Assembly: GCF_947500075.1 (NCBI RefSeq)
Contig: NZ_CANMQS010000001.1
Coordinates: forward strand, 124,001-188,000
Direction: 5' to 3'
Length of the DNA: 64,000 nucleotides
From: an uncultured Sulfitobacter sp.
Lineage (GTDB): Bacteria; Pseudomonadota; Alphaproteobacteria; Rhodobacterales; Rhodobacteraceae
Shown here: piece after piece, positions 1 to 9,112 of the stretch
How the letters are laid out: each line of letters starts with the position of its first letter
Position numbering within the stretch: position 1 is the first letter of the stretch
Made by a program: the position numbers and the translations under genes
Notes under the pieces: generated by a model
What the model saw: only the letters and a program-made list of their open reading frames with translations
Database searches by the model: none
What the model was told of the DNA's origin: nothing

Positions 1-185
1 TCGTGGGTGACGGCATCACAAACGCTGACCTGTCATGCTGTGGATACCTCTACTACCCCGAACCCTTCGGCTTTGACCGTACCGACTGGCCAAACATCGA
101 CGCATGGCTCACCCGCCTGTCCGAAACACCGGGCTGGAAAGCCCCCTATGACCTGATGCCCGGCTCCCCTGCGGACCGCGCCTGA
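1..185 (+). CDS. Glutathione S-transferase family protein, 3' end only
   Basis: This is the last ~61 codons of a gene that begins before the window. The visible tail has a GDGITNADLSCCGYLYYP stretch followed by PNIDAWLTRLSETPGW, which fits the all-alpha C-terminal domain of glutathione S-transferases, where a conserved Asp near an N-capping box starts a core helix. The N-terminal thioredoxin-like domain is outside the window, so the glutathione site cannot be checked. Its stop lies 25 bases before the thiolase start, so it is probably in the same transcript. The apparent GTG near base 3 is internal, not a start. Confidence 0.75.
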   Translation, partial: VGDGITNADLSCCGYLYYPEPFGFDRTDWPNIDAWLTRLSETPGWKAPYDLMPGSPADRA

Positions 186-210
186 CCCATAAAAACACCG
201 GAGTATCCCC

Positions 211-1422
211 ATGACCGAAGCCTATATCTACGACGCCCTGCGCACCCCGCGCGGCAAGGGCCGCAAGGACGGCTCCTTGCACGAAGTCACCGCCCTGCGC
301 CTGTCGGCACAGACACTCAATGCCGTCAAGGAACGCAACAACCTCGAAGGCCACGCCGTCGAAGACGTGATCTGGGGCAATGTCACCCAGGTGATGGAGC
401 AAGGCGGCTGCCTTGCCCGCTCCGCCGTGCTGGCGTCCGATCTGGATGAACGCATTCCCGGCCTCGCCATCAACCGCTTCTGCGCCTCCGGCATGGAAGC
501 CGTGAACCTTGCCGCCAACCAGGTCAAAGGCGGCGCGGGTGATGCCTATATCGCAGGCGGTGTGGAAATGATGGGCCGCGTGGCCATGGGCAGCGACGGG
601 GCAGCGATTGCTGTCGATCCGTCCATCGCAATGGAGCAATACTTCGTCCCGCAAGGCATCTCCGCCGACATCATCGCCACCGAGTATGGCTTCACACGGG
701 ATGAGGCCGACCGCCTCGCCGTGCAATCCCAGCAGCGCGCCGCGAAAGCCTGGGAAGAGGGTCGGTTCAACGGTTCCGTCATTACCGTGCGTGACCAGAA
801 CGGCCTCGAAATCCTGTCTCACGACGAGTACATGCGCCCCCAGACCGACATGCAGAGCCTCGGCGCCCTGAACCCCGCCTTCCAGGCGATGGGGGAAGTC
901 ATGCCCGGCTTCGACAAGATCGCGCTGATGAAATACCCGCACCTTGAGAAGATCAACCACATCCACCATGCCGGGAACTCCTCGGGTATCGTGGATGGTG
1001 CGGCGGCTGTTCTGATCGGCAATAAGGAATTCGGCGAAAAACACGGCCTCAAACCCCGCGCCCGCATCCGCGCCACCGCGAAAATCGGCACCGATCCGAC
1101 CATCATGCTGACAGGCCCCGTGCCCGTGACCGAAAAGATCCTCGCGGACAACGGCATGACCATCGACGACATTGATCTGTTCGAGGTCAACGAGGCCTTC
1201 GCCTCGGTCGTCATGCGCTTCATGCAGGCCTTCGAAGTGGATGAAGCAAAGGTCAACGTCAACGGCGGCTCCATCGCGATGGGTCACCCGCTGGGCGCGA
1301 CCGGTGCCATCATCATCGGAACCTTGCTGGATGAACTGGAGCGCGCGGACAAGGAAGTGGGCCTCGCGACACTGTGCATCGCCTCCGGCATGGGTGCCGC
1401 CACGATCATCGAGCGGGTGTAA
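211..1422 (+). CDS. fadA: Acetyl-CoA C-acyltransferase (thiolase)
   Basis: A 403-residue thiolase, the usual family length. It cleaves 3-ketoacyl-CoA with CoA in the last step of beta-oxidation, in the cytoplasm. The nucleophilic cysteine is Cys91 in [11 protein letters not shown]. The [15 protein letters not shown] block carries the catalytic His and the C-terminal CIASGMGAA carries the second Cys (about 389). A ribosome site is present just before the ATG. It is followed by a small NTF2-like gene and the FadB-type enzyme, which together make a degradative unit. The degradative type is inferred from these neighbours; a biosynthetic acetoacetyl-CoA thiolase is less likely. Confidence 0.92.
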   Translation: MTEAYIYDALRTPRGKGRKDGSLHEVTALRLSAQTLNAVKERNNLEGHAVEDVIWGNVTQVMEQGGCLARSAVLASDLDERIPGLAINRFCASGMEAVNLAANQVKGGAGDAYIAGGVEMMGRVAMGSDGAAIAVDPSIAMEQYFVPQGISADIIATEYGFTRDEADRLAVQSQQRAAKAWEEGRFNGSVITVRDQNGLEILSHDEYMRPQTDMQSLGALNPAFQAMGEVMPGFDKIALMKYPHLEKINHIHHAGNSSGIVDGAAAVLIGNKEFGEKHGLKPRARIRATAKIGTDPTIMLTGPVPVTEKILADNGMTIDDIDLFEVNEAFASVVMRFMQAFEVDEAKVNVNGGSIAMGHPLGATGAIIIGTLLDELERADKEVGLATLCIASGMGAATIIERV

Positions 1423-1436
1423 CAGGAGCCGGCGGC

Positions 1437-1940
1437 GTGAGAGCTGACAAAGACCACACAGACGAGCAGGCACTGGCGATCTATCAGGAGCATCTTGATA
1501 GCATGACCCAGGCCTTGCTCAGTGGGGATTTTGAACCCTTTGCCGCCCGCCTCGCCTTTCCGCATCAGGTCGTCACATCCAGTGATACCTTCAACATTGC
1601 GACCCGAGAACACTCCCGGAAACTCTTTGATGATTTACATGCCAGCCTCAAGGCCGAAGGGATCACTGACGTGATCCGCCTTGCACAAGAGGCCGTTTTC
1701 GTGACCCCGGATGAGATTGTCGGCACGCATGTCAGCCACAAAATGCGCCATGGCGAACGGATCATGGCCCCCTATCACAACCGCATGCGCTTCGTGCGGA
1801 CACAAGAAGGCAATTGGGTCGAAACCCATTCCTCGAACGCGATCATAAACAAAGCGGGCAAGTTCTGCATTGTCACCGAAACACCCGACAATATGCCAGC
1901 ACCAGAGCTGCACATACATTCGGAAAGGAAACCGAAATGA
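1437..1940 (+). CDS. Small NTF2/SnoaL-like protein of unknown function
   Basis: A 167-residue protein. I chose the GTG at 1437 because AGGAG lies 8 bases upstream; a longer reading would run back into the thiolase gene. The sequence begins with a helix ([33 protein letters not shown]), a pattern typical of SnoaL/NTF2-like cone folds, and later has alternating beta-strand-like segments. No catalytic motif is recognisable. It sits between thiolase and the FadB-type gene and its stop overlaps the next ATG (ATGA), so it is translationally coupled to beta-oxidation. A role in that pathway is only inferred from position. Confidence 0.7.
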   Translation: MRADKDHTDEQALAIYQEHLDSMTQALLSGDFEPFAARLAFPHQVVTSSDTFNIATREHSRKLFDDLHASLKAEGITDVIRLAQEAVFVTPDEIVGTHVSHKMRHGERIMAPYHNRMRFVRTQEGNWVETHSSNAIINKAGKFCIVTETPDNMPAPELHIHSERKPK

Positions 1941-4141
1941 CCGACTTCACCATGACCACCGACGCCGACGGCATCGCCACAATCACGTGGGATGTTGCTG
2001 GCAAATCCATGAACGTCATGTCCTTTGAGGGCCTGACCGAACTGAACGACTGCATCGACAGTGCGCTGGCCGATGACGCCATCAAAGCCATCATCATCAC
2101 CTCCGGCAAGGAAGGCTCTTTCGCCGGTGGCATGGACCTGAACCTGCTGGCCAAGATGAAAGCCGACGCGGGCGATGATCCGGCCAAGGGCCTCTTTGAA
2201 GGTACGATGCAAATGCACCACATGCTGCGCAAGATCGAACGCGCGGGCATGGACCCCAAGACACTGAAGGGCGGCAAGCCTATCGCCGCCGTCCTGCCCG
2301 GCACCGCCGCAGGCATCGGTCTGGAATTGCCACTGGCCACGCACCGCATCTTTGCCGCCAACAACCCCAAGGCGCGCATCGGCCTGCCGGAAATCCTCGT
2401 TGGTATTTTCCCCGGTGCCGGCGGCACGACACGTCTTGCACGTAAACTGGGCGCGATGGCCGCCTCTCCGCTGCTGCTGGAAGGCAAGCTGCTGGCCCCT
2501 GAAGCCGCCGTCAAAGCGGGCATCATCGACGAAGTCTCCGACGATCCAATGGCCGCCGCCCGCGACTGGGTGCTGAACGCCAAGGACGCGGACCTCGTGA
2601 AACCATGGGACGCCAAGGGCTACAAAATGCCCGGCGGCGCGCCGTATCATCCCGCGGGCTTCATGACCTTCGTGGGGGCCTCCGCCATGGTCAACGGCAA
2701 GACCAAAGGCGTCTACCCTGCCGCCAAAGCCCTGCTGTCAGCCGTCTACGAAGGCGCGCTTGTGCCTTTCGATACTGCCCTCAAAGTCGAAGCGCGCTGG
2801 TTCACCTCCGTGCTGATGAACCCCTCCTCTTCTGCGATGATCCGGTCCTTGTTCATCAACAAGGAAGCCCTGGAAAAGGGCGCTGTGCGCCCCGAGGGCA
2901 TCGCTGATCAAAGCGTCAAGAAGCTGGGCGTGCTGGGTGCCGGTATGATGGGCGCGGGCATCGCGCTTGTGTCCGCGCAGGCAGGCATGGAAGTGGTGCT
3001 GATCGACCGCGATCAGGAAGCGGCTGACAAGGGCAAGGCCTATGCCGCCAGCTACTTCGACAAAGGCATCGCGCGCCGCAAATCCACCGAGGAGAAGAAG
3101 GAAAAGGCGCTGGGTCTGATCAACGCCACGCCCGATCTGGATGCCCTCAAAGGCTGTGACCTGATCATCGAAGCGGTGTTCGAAGACCCCGAAGTCAAAG
3201 CCGACATGACCAAAAAGGTCGAGGCGATCATCCCCGAAGACTGCATCTTCGCCTCCAACACCTCCACCCTGCCGATCTCCGATCTGGCCAAGGCGTCGGT
3301 GCGGGCCGAGCAGTTCATCGGCATCCACTTCTTCTCCCCCGTGGAGCGGATGGCGCTGGTGGAAATCATCCGCGGCAAGGAAACCGGGGATCGTGCGACG
3401 GCCAAGGCGCTAGATTACGTCCGCCAGATCCGCAAGACGCCCATCGTGGTCAACGACGCGCGCTTCTTCTACGCCAACCGCTGCATCATCCCTTACGTCA
3501 ACGAAGGCGCGCGGATGATCACCGAAGGGGTCGCACCGTGGTTCGTGGACAATGCGGCTTCAATGCTGGGCTTCCCTGTGGGGCCAATCCAGCTGACCGA
3601 TGAAACCTCCATCGATCTGGGTGCAAAAATCGCACGTGCCACCAAGAAGGCGATGGGCAACGCCTATCCGGCCTCCGGTGCCGACGATCTGATCTTCTGG
3701 ATGGAAGACCTCGGCCGCATGGGGCGCAAGGCCAACGCAGGCTTCTTCGACTACGACGAGAAGGGCAAGCGCACCGAGTATTGGAAAGGCATGCAGGACA
3801 AATACCCGCTGTCCGATCCGCAGCCAGAGTTGCAGGAAGTGCAGGACCGCCTGGTGTTCGTGCAGGTCCTCGAAGCGGTGCGTGCACTGGAGGAAGGCGT
3901 TCTAATGGACATCCGCGAAGGCGACGTGGGCGCGATCCTCGGCTGGGGCTTTGCCCCTTGGTCCGGTGGCCCGCTCAGCTGGCTCGACATCATCGGCACG
4001 CCTTACGCCGCTGAACGTTGTGACCAGCTTGAAGCGAAATTCGGCGAGCGGTTCAAATGCCCCGACCTGCTGCGCGAAATGGCTGCCAAGAACCAGACGT
4101 TCTATGGCCGCTTTGGAGGGGAAGCTCAGGCCGCTGCCTGA
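1937..4141 (+). CDS. fadB: Multifunctional fatty-acid oxidation protein: enoyl-CoA hydratase / 3-hydroxyacyl-CoA dehydrogenase
   Basis: A 734-residue FadB/FadJ-type enzyme that hydrates enoyl-CoA and then oxidises the 3-hydroxyacyl-CoA with NAD. The N-terminal crotonase domain (about 1-200) contains the oxyanion-hole region GTAAGIGLELPLATH. The NAD-binding Rossmann motif GVLGAGMMGAGIA starts near residue 330, and the dehydrogenase His lies in GIHFFSPVERM near 463. The C-terminal dehydrogenase domains follow. The start is the ATG of an ATGA overlap with the preceding gene; an in-frame extension upstream lies inside that gene and is rejected. A terminator follows the stop. With the thiolase 0.5 kb upstream it completes the last three steps of beta-oxidation. 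Confidence 0.93.
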   Translation: MTDFTMTTDADGIATITWDVAGKSMNVMSFEGLTELNDCIDSALADDAIKAIIITSGKEGSFAGGMDLNLLAKMKADAGDDPAKGLFEGTMQMHHMLRKIERAGMDPKTLKGGKPIAAVLPGTAAGIGLELPLATHRIFAANNPKARIGLPEILVGIFPGAGGTTRLARKLGAMAASPLLLEGKLLAPEAAVKAGIIDEVSDDPMAAARDWVLNAKDADLVKPWDAKGYKMPGGAPYHPAGFMTFVGASAMVNGKTKGVYPAAKALLSAVYEGALVPFDTALKVEARWFTSVLMNPSSSAMIRSLFINKEALEKGAVRPEGIADQSVKKLGVLGAGMMGAGIALVSAQAGMEVVLIDRDQEAADKGKAYAASYFDKGIARRKSTEEKKEKALGLINATPDLDALKGCDLIIEAVFEDPEVKADMTKKVEAIIPEDCIFASNTSTLPISDLAKASVRAEQFIGIHFFSPVERMALVEIIRGKETGDRATAKALDYVRQIRKTPIVVNDARFFYANRCIIPYVNEGARMITEGVAPWFVDNAASMLGFPVGPIQLTDETSIDLGAKIARATKKAMGNAYPASGADDLIFWMEDLGRMGRKANAGFFDYDEKGKRTEYWKGMQDKYPLSDPQPELQEVQDRLVFVQVLEAVRALEEGVLMDIREGDVGAILGWGFAPWSGGPLSWLDIIGTPYAAERCDQLEAKFGERFKCPDLLREMAAKNQTFYGRFGGEAQAAA

Positions 4142-4165
4142 TCCCCGTCCAACCGAAACGACCAG

Positions 4166-4195
4166 AAGGGCGCTCCCACCGGGGCGCCTTTTTTC
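4166..4195 (+). terminator. Rho-independent terminator after fadB
   Basis: A GC-rich stem (GGGCGC pairing with GCGCC, flanked by A and T runs) with a short loop is followed by TTTTTT, 25 bases after the fadB-type stop. Confidence 0.8.
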
Positions 4196-4228
4196 ATGCC
4201 TCCGCACGAAAATCCCGAACCCCACACC

Positions 4229-4258
4229 AAAAAGGGCGCGCCAGAAGCGCGCCCCTTT
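4229..4258 (-). terminator. Rho-independent terminator of the Hint gene
   Basis: On the minus strand a GGGCGCGC stem, a TTCTG loop and GCGCGCCC are followed by TTTTT, about 50 bases after the stop of the 4306-4974 gene. It is back to back with the fadB terminator. Confidence 0.8.
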
Positions 4259-4305
4259 GGGATCAGAACGCCACCCCCTCCAAAGGGTGACATCCTCTCG
4301 GTCAT

Positions 4306-4974
4306 TCAGACGTGCGCGGCGGCTGCAAACATCTGGTCCTCCATGACCAGCGCCTGCGCCAGATAGGCCGCATCCTCCGCGCCCATCACATCATAGGACG
4401 GAACCACCCCATTCATCATCGCATCCAGCGGCGTTGACCGGGTCGGGCAATGGATCAACGCACCGCCTTCGGCATAGATCACTTCCTCAGCCGCGAAATA
4501 CACCGCGATCAACTCAATCTGTTGGGCAGGTGCGGTCCGGGTAATACCGCGAACACCGGCCAGTGAGCGCGCCGGCAAAACGGCGAAGGGATCACCATGA
4601 CGGTCAGCAGCGGCGTCGCTCTCAATCAACACCCCCTGATCGGCGAGCAGCGTCAGCTCTTCGCGGTTGCCCATGGCACCGGCAGGCACTGTAACAGGCC
4701 AGATGGCGCGGTCTGTCTCAGGGGCATCGAGGAAAAACACCTTGCGGCGGATCTCGACGATCTCCTGCATGCCGTTGTCAAAGGTCAGGACCTGATCGCC
4801 AACGGCCAATGCTTCTATGGCGCGCCAGCCCAGATTGGAGGCAACCCGTGTGCCCGCCATCAGACCATGTGTCTGCAACCCAAGACCACCATCATAGGCA
4901 CCGGTCATTTCAACCGTGCGGCGGTTCATTTCAGTCGCTTTGTTCTTCCATCCAAACATATCAACCATCCCCAT
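4306..4974 (-). CDS. Hint-domain protein (Hint_2 type), probably without autoprocessing
   Basis: A 222-residue protein with the Hedgehog/intein (Hint_2) pattern AGTRVASNLGWRAIEALAVGDQVLTFDNG near residue 40 and a second beta-rich part ending before PTRSTPLDAMM. In active Hint modules a Cys precedes the GT by a few residues (CFxxGT); here the same place reads GLMAGT, with no Cys, so self-cleavage looks unlikely. No RTX repeats or signal peptide are seen. It stands alone, with its own terminator and a 251-base upstream gap. Two other Hint proteins lie in this window (34851 and 52817). Function unknown. Confidence 0.75.
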   Translation of the reverse strand: MGMVDMFGWKNKATEMNRRTVEMTGAYDGGLGLQTHGLMAGTRVASNLGWRAIEALAVGDQVLTFDNGMQEIVEIRRKVFFLDAPETDRAIWPVTVPAGAMGNREELTLLADQGVLIESDAAADRHGDPFAVLPARSLAGVRGITRTAPAQQIELIAVYFAAEEVIYAEGGALIHCPTRSTPLDAMMNGVVPSYDVMGAEDAAYLAQALVMEDQMFAAAAHV

Positions 4975-5225
4975 GGTGATGCGCCCTGGCAGGGACGCTG
5001 TTGCATTTCCTGATGACCAATTGCTGTGATTCCCGTGACCAAGCCTTGGTCGAACTGCGGCGCAATTCGGGCATTGTTGCCGATACAGCGAAGAATTCTG
5101 CGGGAACTACAAGGATTAGACATGAATGCAGGGCAAAATCGCCCGCACAGACAGCCAGAGCGGCTCATTTACGGCCAAAGGGTTAAATCCTGCCGTTGCC
5201 GCAGAATCACCCCGGACGGGGCGCT

Positions 5226-5873
5226 TCAGTCAAAGGCATACCCAAACCGCGCAATATCCTCAGCGCAGCAGCGCGCCACCACATCCCGCAGCGCAGGTGT
5301 ATAGTACGCGCCGTAGCCCTCTTCCCGCGCGGAACGGTTCACCACAGGCAAGGTCAGCTCAAACCCCAAATGGTCAAACAACGGGGCCGCATCGCTGGAA
5401 AAATGCTCCAGCCGGATACACAACCCGCCCGCATCACGCCCCTGCCCGTCCTGCAAATACCTTGCCGCTGGCCAGTCGCGCAGGCTCGCCTGCAAGGCCG
5501 CATCTGTCAGAAAGCCGTCAAAGGGCAGGCGCTTGGCCAGCGTCACAGCCGGGTGGCCAAAATCCTGTTCCTTGAGCCAATGATAATAGCTCACCACCCG
5601 GTCCCATGGATTGCGCACCATCGTGAAGGTGAAAAGCCCCGCCAGCACCACATCGGGCACCAGACCTTCAATATCGGCGCGCGTGCTGTGCTTCCACAAC
5701 CGCCCGCGCGTCTGCGCCTCCCGCACCCGGCCACGGCGTTTCAGCGCCTTGGGCGTATCTCCCAGCATGATGTCGTCCTTCATCGCGCGGGCTTCCAGCG
5801 CCAGTGCCAGCGATGTCCCGCCCGTCTTCGGAATGTGAATGAACAGATAACGCCGCCCGGTGCTCAGCATCAT
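5226..5873 (-). CDS. Sulfotransferase-family protein
   Basis: About 215 residues. The N-terminal RRYLFIHIPKTGGTSLALAL is the PAPS 5'-phosphate-binding loop (HIPKTGGTS) of sulfotransferase family 2. FTFTMVRNPWDRVVSYYHWL is the 3'-phosphate-binding motif (RNPWDR). It would transfer sulfate from PAPS to a carbohydrate or other acceptor, which the sequence does not identify. The ATG at 5873 is chosen because AAAGGG lies just before it and the upstream codons overlap the transporter gene. It is 13 bases downstream of the DMT transporter stop, so the two are probably cotranscribed. Confidence 0.82.
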   Translation of the reverse strand: MMLSTGRRYLFIHIPKTGGTSLALALEARAMKDDIMLGDTPKALKRRGRVREAQTRGRLWKHSTRADIEGLVPDVVLAGLFTFTMVRNPWDRVVSYYHWLKEQDFGHPAVTLAKRLPFDGFLTDAALQASLRDWPAARYLQDGQGRDAGGLCIRLEHFSSDAAPLFDHLGFELTLPVVNRSAREEGYGAYYTPALRDVVARCCAEDIARFGYAFD

Positions 5874-5886
5874 GGCGCGCGCCCTT

Positions 5887-6816
5887 TCATTCCGGCACCC
5901 GGCCTGCCGCAACCGGCGTGTCTGATCGCAACCCGATCACGGCCCCCGCCACGGCAATCAGCGCCATGCCCATCAAAGCCAGCGGTGGCACGCCCTGCCC
6001 CCACAGAACAAAGGCCCAGAAGCTGGCAAAGACCAGCAGCGAATATTCAAACACCGCCACATGGCTCGCCTCGCCCAACTGGTAGCCGCGAAAAATCAAG
6101 CCGATCCCGATCAGCGATCCAACCGCCTGCACTGCAAACCAGAACAGCATCGGCCCATCCAGCGGCCCCCAGTTGCGCAGCACAAAGCCCGAATGCCCCG
6201 TGGGGGCGCCGCTGCCGTTCACCAACAGCACGCCCACCGCACCAAAGATGCCAAGCATGACAAAAAACCCCGCCGTCAGCGTCAGCGTGCTTTCCCCTTC
6301 ACACCAAGCGCGCGTGGCCACAGCGCCAATCGCATAAAGCAACCCCGCCACAATCGGCAGAAACGCCACCGGGTCCAGATCACTCGGATCCGGCCGGATC
6401 ACCATCAGCGCCCCGACAAATCCGATCACCACCGCCGCCCAGCGCACCGGGCCCACGTGTTTGCCCTGAAAGACAATCGAAATCAGCACCACAAACAAAG
6501 GGGAGGTAAAGAGCCCCGCCACCACAACCCCGATGGGCAGCACCGACAGGCAGCCGAAGTAAATCAACATCGCGCCCCCCTGAAACATGCTGCGCCCGGC
6601 AACGGCCCAGAACCGGCGCGGCCACAACCGCCCGCCCCACACCATCACAAGCGCCAGCAGCACCACCATCGCCATCACGGACCGCAGCATATGGAACTGC
6701 CACAGCGATCCGCGTTCAGAGATGTAGGGCACAAAGTTATCCGTCAGCCCCAGCGTCGCCATGCCGCCCAGCACCGACAGGGCCGCCAGCCCCGGATTGA
6801 CCTGTCCTTGTTGCAC
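5887..6816 (-). CDS. DMT-superfamily (EamA) membrane transporter
   Basis: A 309-residue protein with about ten hydrophobic segments arranged as two EamA repeats, typical of drug/metabolite transporters. It probably exports a small metabolite across the inner membrane; the substrate cannot be read from sequence. It starts with GTG (MQQGQVNPG), with AGGGGAA upstream. The divergent acyl-CoA ligase starts 91 bases away, so the gap holds both promoters. It shares a likely transcript with the sulfotransferase. Confidence 0.85.
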   Translation of the reverse strand: MQQGQVNPGLAALSVLGGMATLGLTDNFVPYISERGSLWQFHMLRSVMAMVVLLALVMVWGGRLWPRRFWAVAGRSMFQGGAMLIYFGCLSVLPIGVVVAGLFTSPLFVVLISIVFQGKHVGPVRWAAVVIGFVGALMVIRPDPSDLDPVAFLPIVAGLLYAIGAVATRAWCEGESTLTLTAGFFVMLGIFGAVGVLLVNGSGAPTGHSGFVLRNWGPLDGPMLFWFAVQAVGSLIGIGLIFRGYQLGEASHVAVFEYSLLVFASFWAFVLWGQGVPPLALMGMALIAVAGAVIGLRSDTPVAAGRVPE

Positions 6817-6907
6817 GAAAAATTCCCCTATTCCAAAATCACTCTTCCAAAGTCACGCGGTGCCCGCAATACTCACGGGCCAGATTAACGCTTTGGGAGG
6901 GCTGGAT

Positions 6908-8536
6908 ATGGGCTGGATGCAGGACGAAACCGGGCTGGACAAATGTGCGGCCAACTATGTGCCGCTGACGCCGCTGTCACATCTGCAACGCGCCGCAAAG
7001 GTCTTCCCCAATCATCTGGCCGTGGTCTACGGCGCGCACCGCGTCACCTATGCTGAGTATCATGACCGCTGCACCCGGCTGGCAGCCGCCCTTGCCGCCA
7101 TGGGCGTGGCCCCCGGCGATGTGGTCGCAACCCTGATCCCGAACCTGCCCGCCCAGGCCGAAGCCCACTTCGGCGTGCCCGCCTGCGGCGCTGTGCTCAA
7201 CACCATCAACATGCGGCTGGATCAGGCGACAGTGAGCTACATCTTTGAACATGGCGGGGCCAAGGTCGCGCTGGTGGACACCCAGTTCATCGACCTCGCC
7301 GAAGCCTCCGTCGCCGCGATGGACGGCCCCACCCCCCAGATCATCGAAGTCCCCGATGCGGATGCAGGCTTCCCCGCCACCGGCCGCCATCCCCAATACG
7401 AAGACGTGCTGGCAGGCGCGGATGAGACTTTCGCGTGGCTGATGCCGCAGGACGAATGGGAAAGCATCGCGCTCAGCTATACCTCCGGCACGACGGGCAA
7501 ACCCAAAGGCGTGGTGCACCACCACCGGGGGGCCTATCTGATGACCATGGGCACCGTGGTGTCCTGGCGGCTGACCCTGCACCCGGTCTACCTCACCATC
7601 GTGCCGCTCTTTCACTGCAACGGCTGGAACCATACATGGATGATGCCCGTGCTGGGCGGCACTGTGGTCTGCTGCCGCGACATCACCGCCAAGGCAATCT
7701 ATGATGCGATCCAGACCCACCGTGTCACCCATTTCGGCGGCGCGCCCATCGTGCTCAACATGATCGTCAATGCGCAGGCCTCTGAACGCCACCGCTTTGA
7801 TCACACGGTTGAGGTCTTTACCGCCGGCGCCCCCCCCGCCCCCGCAACCCTGTCCAAGATCGAAGCACTGGGGTTCAACGTCACACAAGTCTACGGCCTC
7901 ACGGAAACCTATGGCCATGTCACCGAATGCCTCTGGCGCGGCGAAGACTGGGACGGGCTGGATGAGGCCGCCCGCGCCCAGATCAAAGCGCGTCAGGGCG
8001 TTGCCATGCCGATGATGGAAGACATCACCGTCACCGACGCTGCCATCACCCAAACCCCAATGGATGGCACCACCCAAGGCGAGATTATGATCCGCGGCAA
8101 CGCAGTCATGAAAGGCTACCTCAAGAACCCCGAAGCCACGGCTGAGGCCTTTGAGGGCGGCTATTTCCACTCCGGCGACATCGCCGTGCAGCACCCCGAT
8201 GGCTACATCCAGATCGCCGACCGCGCCAAGGACATCATCATCTCGGGCGGCGAAAACATCTCATCCGTCGAAGTTGAGGGCGTGCTGATGGCCCATGATG
8301 ACGTGAACCTTGCCGCTGTCGTGGCCAAACCGGACGACAAATGGGGCGAAGTGCCTTGCGCCTTTGTCGAACTCAAGGCAGGGGCGACAGCGGATGAAGC
8401 CGCGCTGATCGCCTTCGCCCGCGAAACGCTTGCCGGGTTCAAAGCACCCAAACAGGTGGTCTTTCAGGAACTGCCAAAAACCTCGACGGGCAAGATCCAG
8501 AAGTTTGAGCTGCGCAAGGTGGCCGAAGCCCTATGA
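6908..8536 (+). CDS. Acyl-CoA synthetase (AMP-forming ligase)
   Basis: A 542-residue adenylate-forming enzyme that activates a carboxylic acid with ATP and joins it to CoA. The P-loop YTSGTTGKPKG is near residue 190, YGLTET follows in the middle, GYFHSGD marks the A8 region and KTSTGKIQKFELR carries the catalytic Lys near the end. ATG 6908 is supported by GGGAGG eight bases upstream. Substrate is unknown: medium-chain fatty acids are likely, but methylmercaptopropionate ligases (DmdB) of marine roseobacters belong to the same broad family and cannot be excluded. Its 3' end overlaps the convergent acetyltransferase gene by 6 bases. Confidence 0.9.
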   Translation: MGWMQDETGLDKCAANYVPLTPLSHLQRAAKVFPNHLAVVYGAHRVTYAEYHDRCTRLAAALAAMGVAPGDVVATLIPNLPAQAEAHFGVPACGAVLNTINMRLDQATVSYIFEHGGAKVALVDTQFIDLAEASVAAMDGPTPQIIEVPDADAGFPATGRHPQYEDVLAGADETFAWLMPQDEWESIALSYTSGTTGKPKGVVHHHRGAYLMTMGTVVSWRLTLHPVYLTIVPLFHCNGWNHTWMMPVLGGTVVCCRDITAKAIYDAIQTHRVTHFGGAPIVLNMIVNAQASERHRFDHTVEVFTAGAPPAPATLSKIEALGFNVTQVYGLTETYGHVTECLWRGEDWDGLDEAARAQIKARQGVAMPMMEDITVTDAAITQTPMDGTTQGEIMIRGNAVMKGYLKNPEATAEAFEGGYFHSGDIAVQHPDGYIQIADRAKDIIISGGENISSVEVEGVLMAHDDVNLAAVVAKPDDKWGEVPCAFVELKAGATADEAALIAFARETLAGFKAPKQVVFQELPKTSTGKIQKFELRKVAEAL

Positions 8537-9004
8537 TCCGCTGAGGTCTTTCTCAAACCGACCAATGTCCAGCGTCACCGGCCCCTGTGCGCTCTCGGTG
8601 GCGTATGGCTCTACCCTTGTCCGGACCCAGCCGCATTTCTCATAAAACCGTGCCGCGCGCCGGTTGTCCAAGGCGCAAGCCAGCCAGGCCCGGCGCGGAG
8701 CCAGCGCGGCCTCCGCCGCCGCCATCATCTCCTTCGCAACGCCCTGCCCGTGAAAGCGCGTAGCGACATAAAACTGATAGAGCTCATCTTCATTGAGGAT
8801 AAAGAACCCCGCCACATCCCCCTCGGGACAGCGCATCACAAACGTGTTCGGCCACCACCGCCCCAACCGTTCCTCAAACTCCGCCGGGATGCGCGTGGCA
8901 ACCAACGCCGGCGGCGCAGCAGCCGCGTGCCCCTCATGCCAGCCTGCATGCCAGACTTCTGCCAAAGCAGGCACATCTGCCGCGATCGCTCGTTCCACCT
9001 GCAC
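8531..9004 (-). CDS. GNAT-family N-acetyltransferase
   Basis: 157 residues with the GNAT pattern. DVPALAEVWHAGW forms the first helix region, LYQFYVATRFHGQGVAKEMM contains the acetyl-CoA-binding Q/RxxGxG/A variant (HGQGVA), and NRRAARFYEKCGWVR is the C-terminal motif. The start is a GTG at 9004 with GGGGAG upstream; a much longer open frame running to 10279 is antisense to other genes and is rejected. The acceptor substrate is unknown. It converges with the acyl-CoA ligase and diverges from the next gene. Confidence 0.85.
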   Translation of the reverse strand: MQVERAIAADVPALAEVWHAGWHEGHAAAAPPALVATRIPAEFEERLGRWWPNTFVMRCPEGDVAGFFILNEDELYQFYVATRFHGQGVAKEMMAAAEAALAPRRAWLACALDNRRAARFYEKCGWVRTRVEPYATESAQGPVTLDIGRFEKDLSGS

Positions 9005-9112
9005 AGGACTTCTCCCCTTGGTTGAAACCCGGTGACCCCATTGCCCCGTTCCATTCGCATGGTAATGTAGGGACAAAACAAAAGACAACGCAGCAGACCC
9101 GATGATCACCCA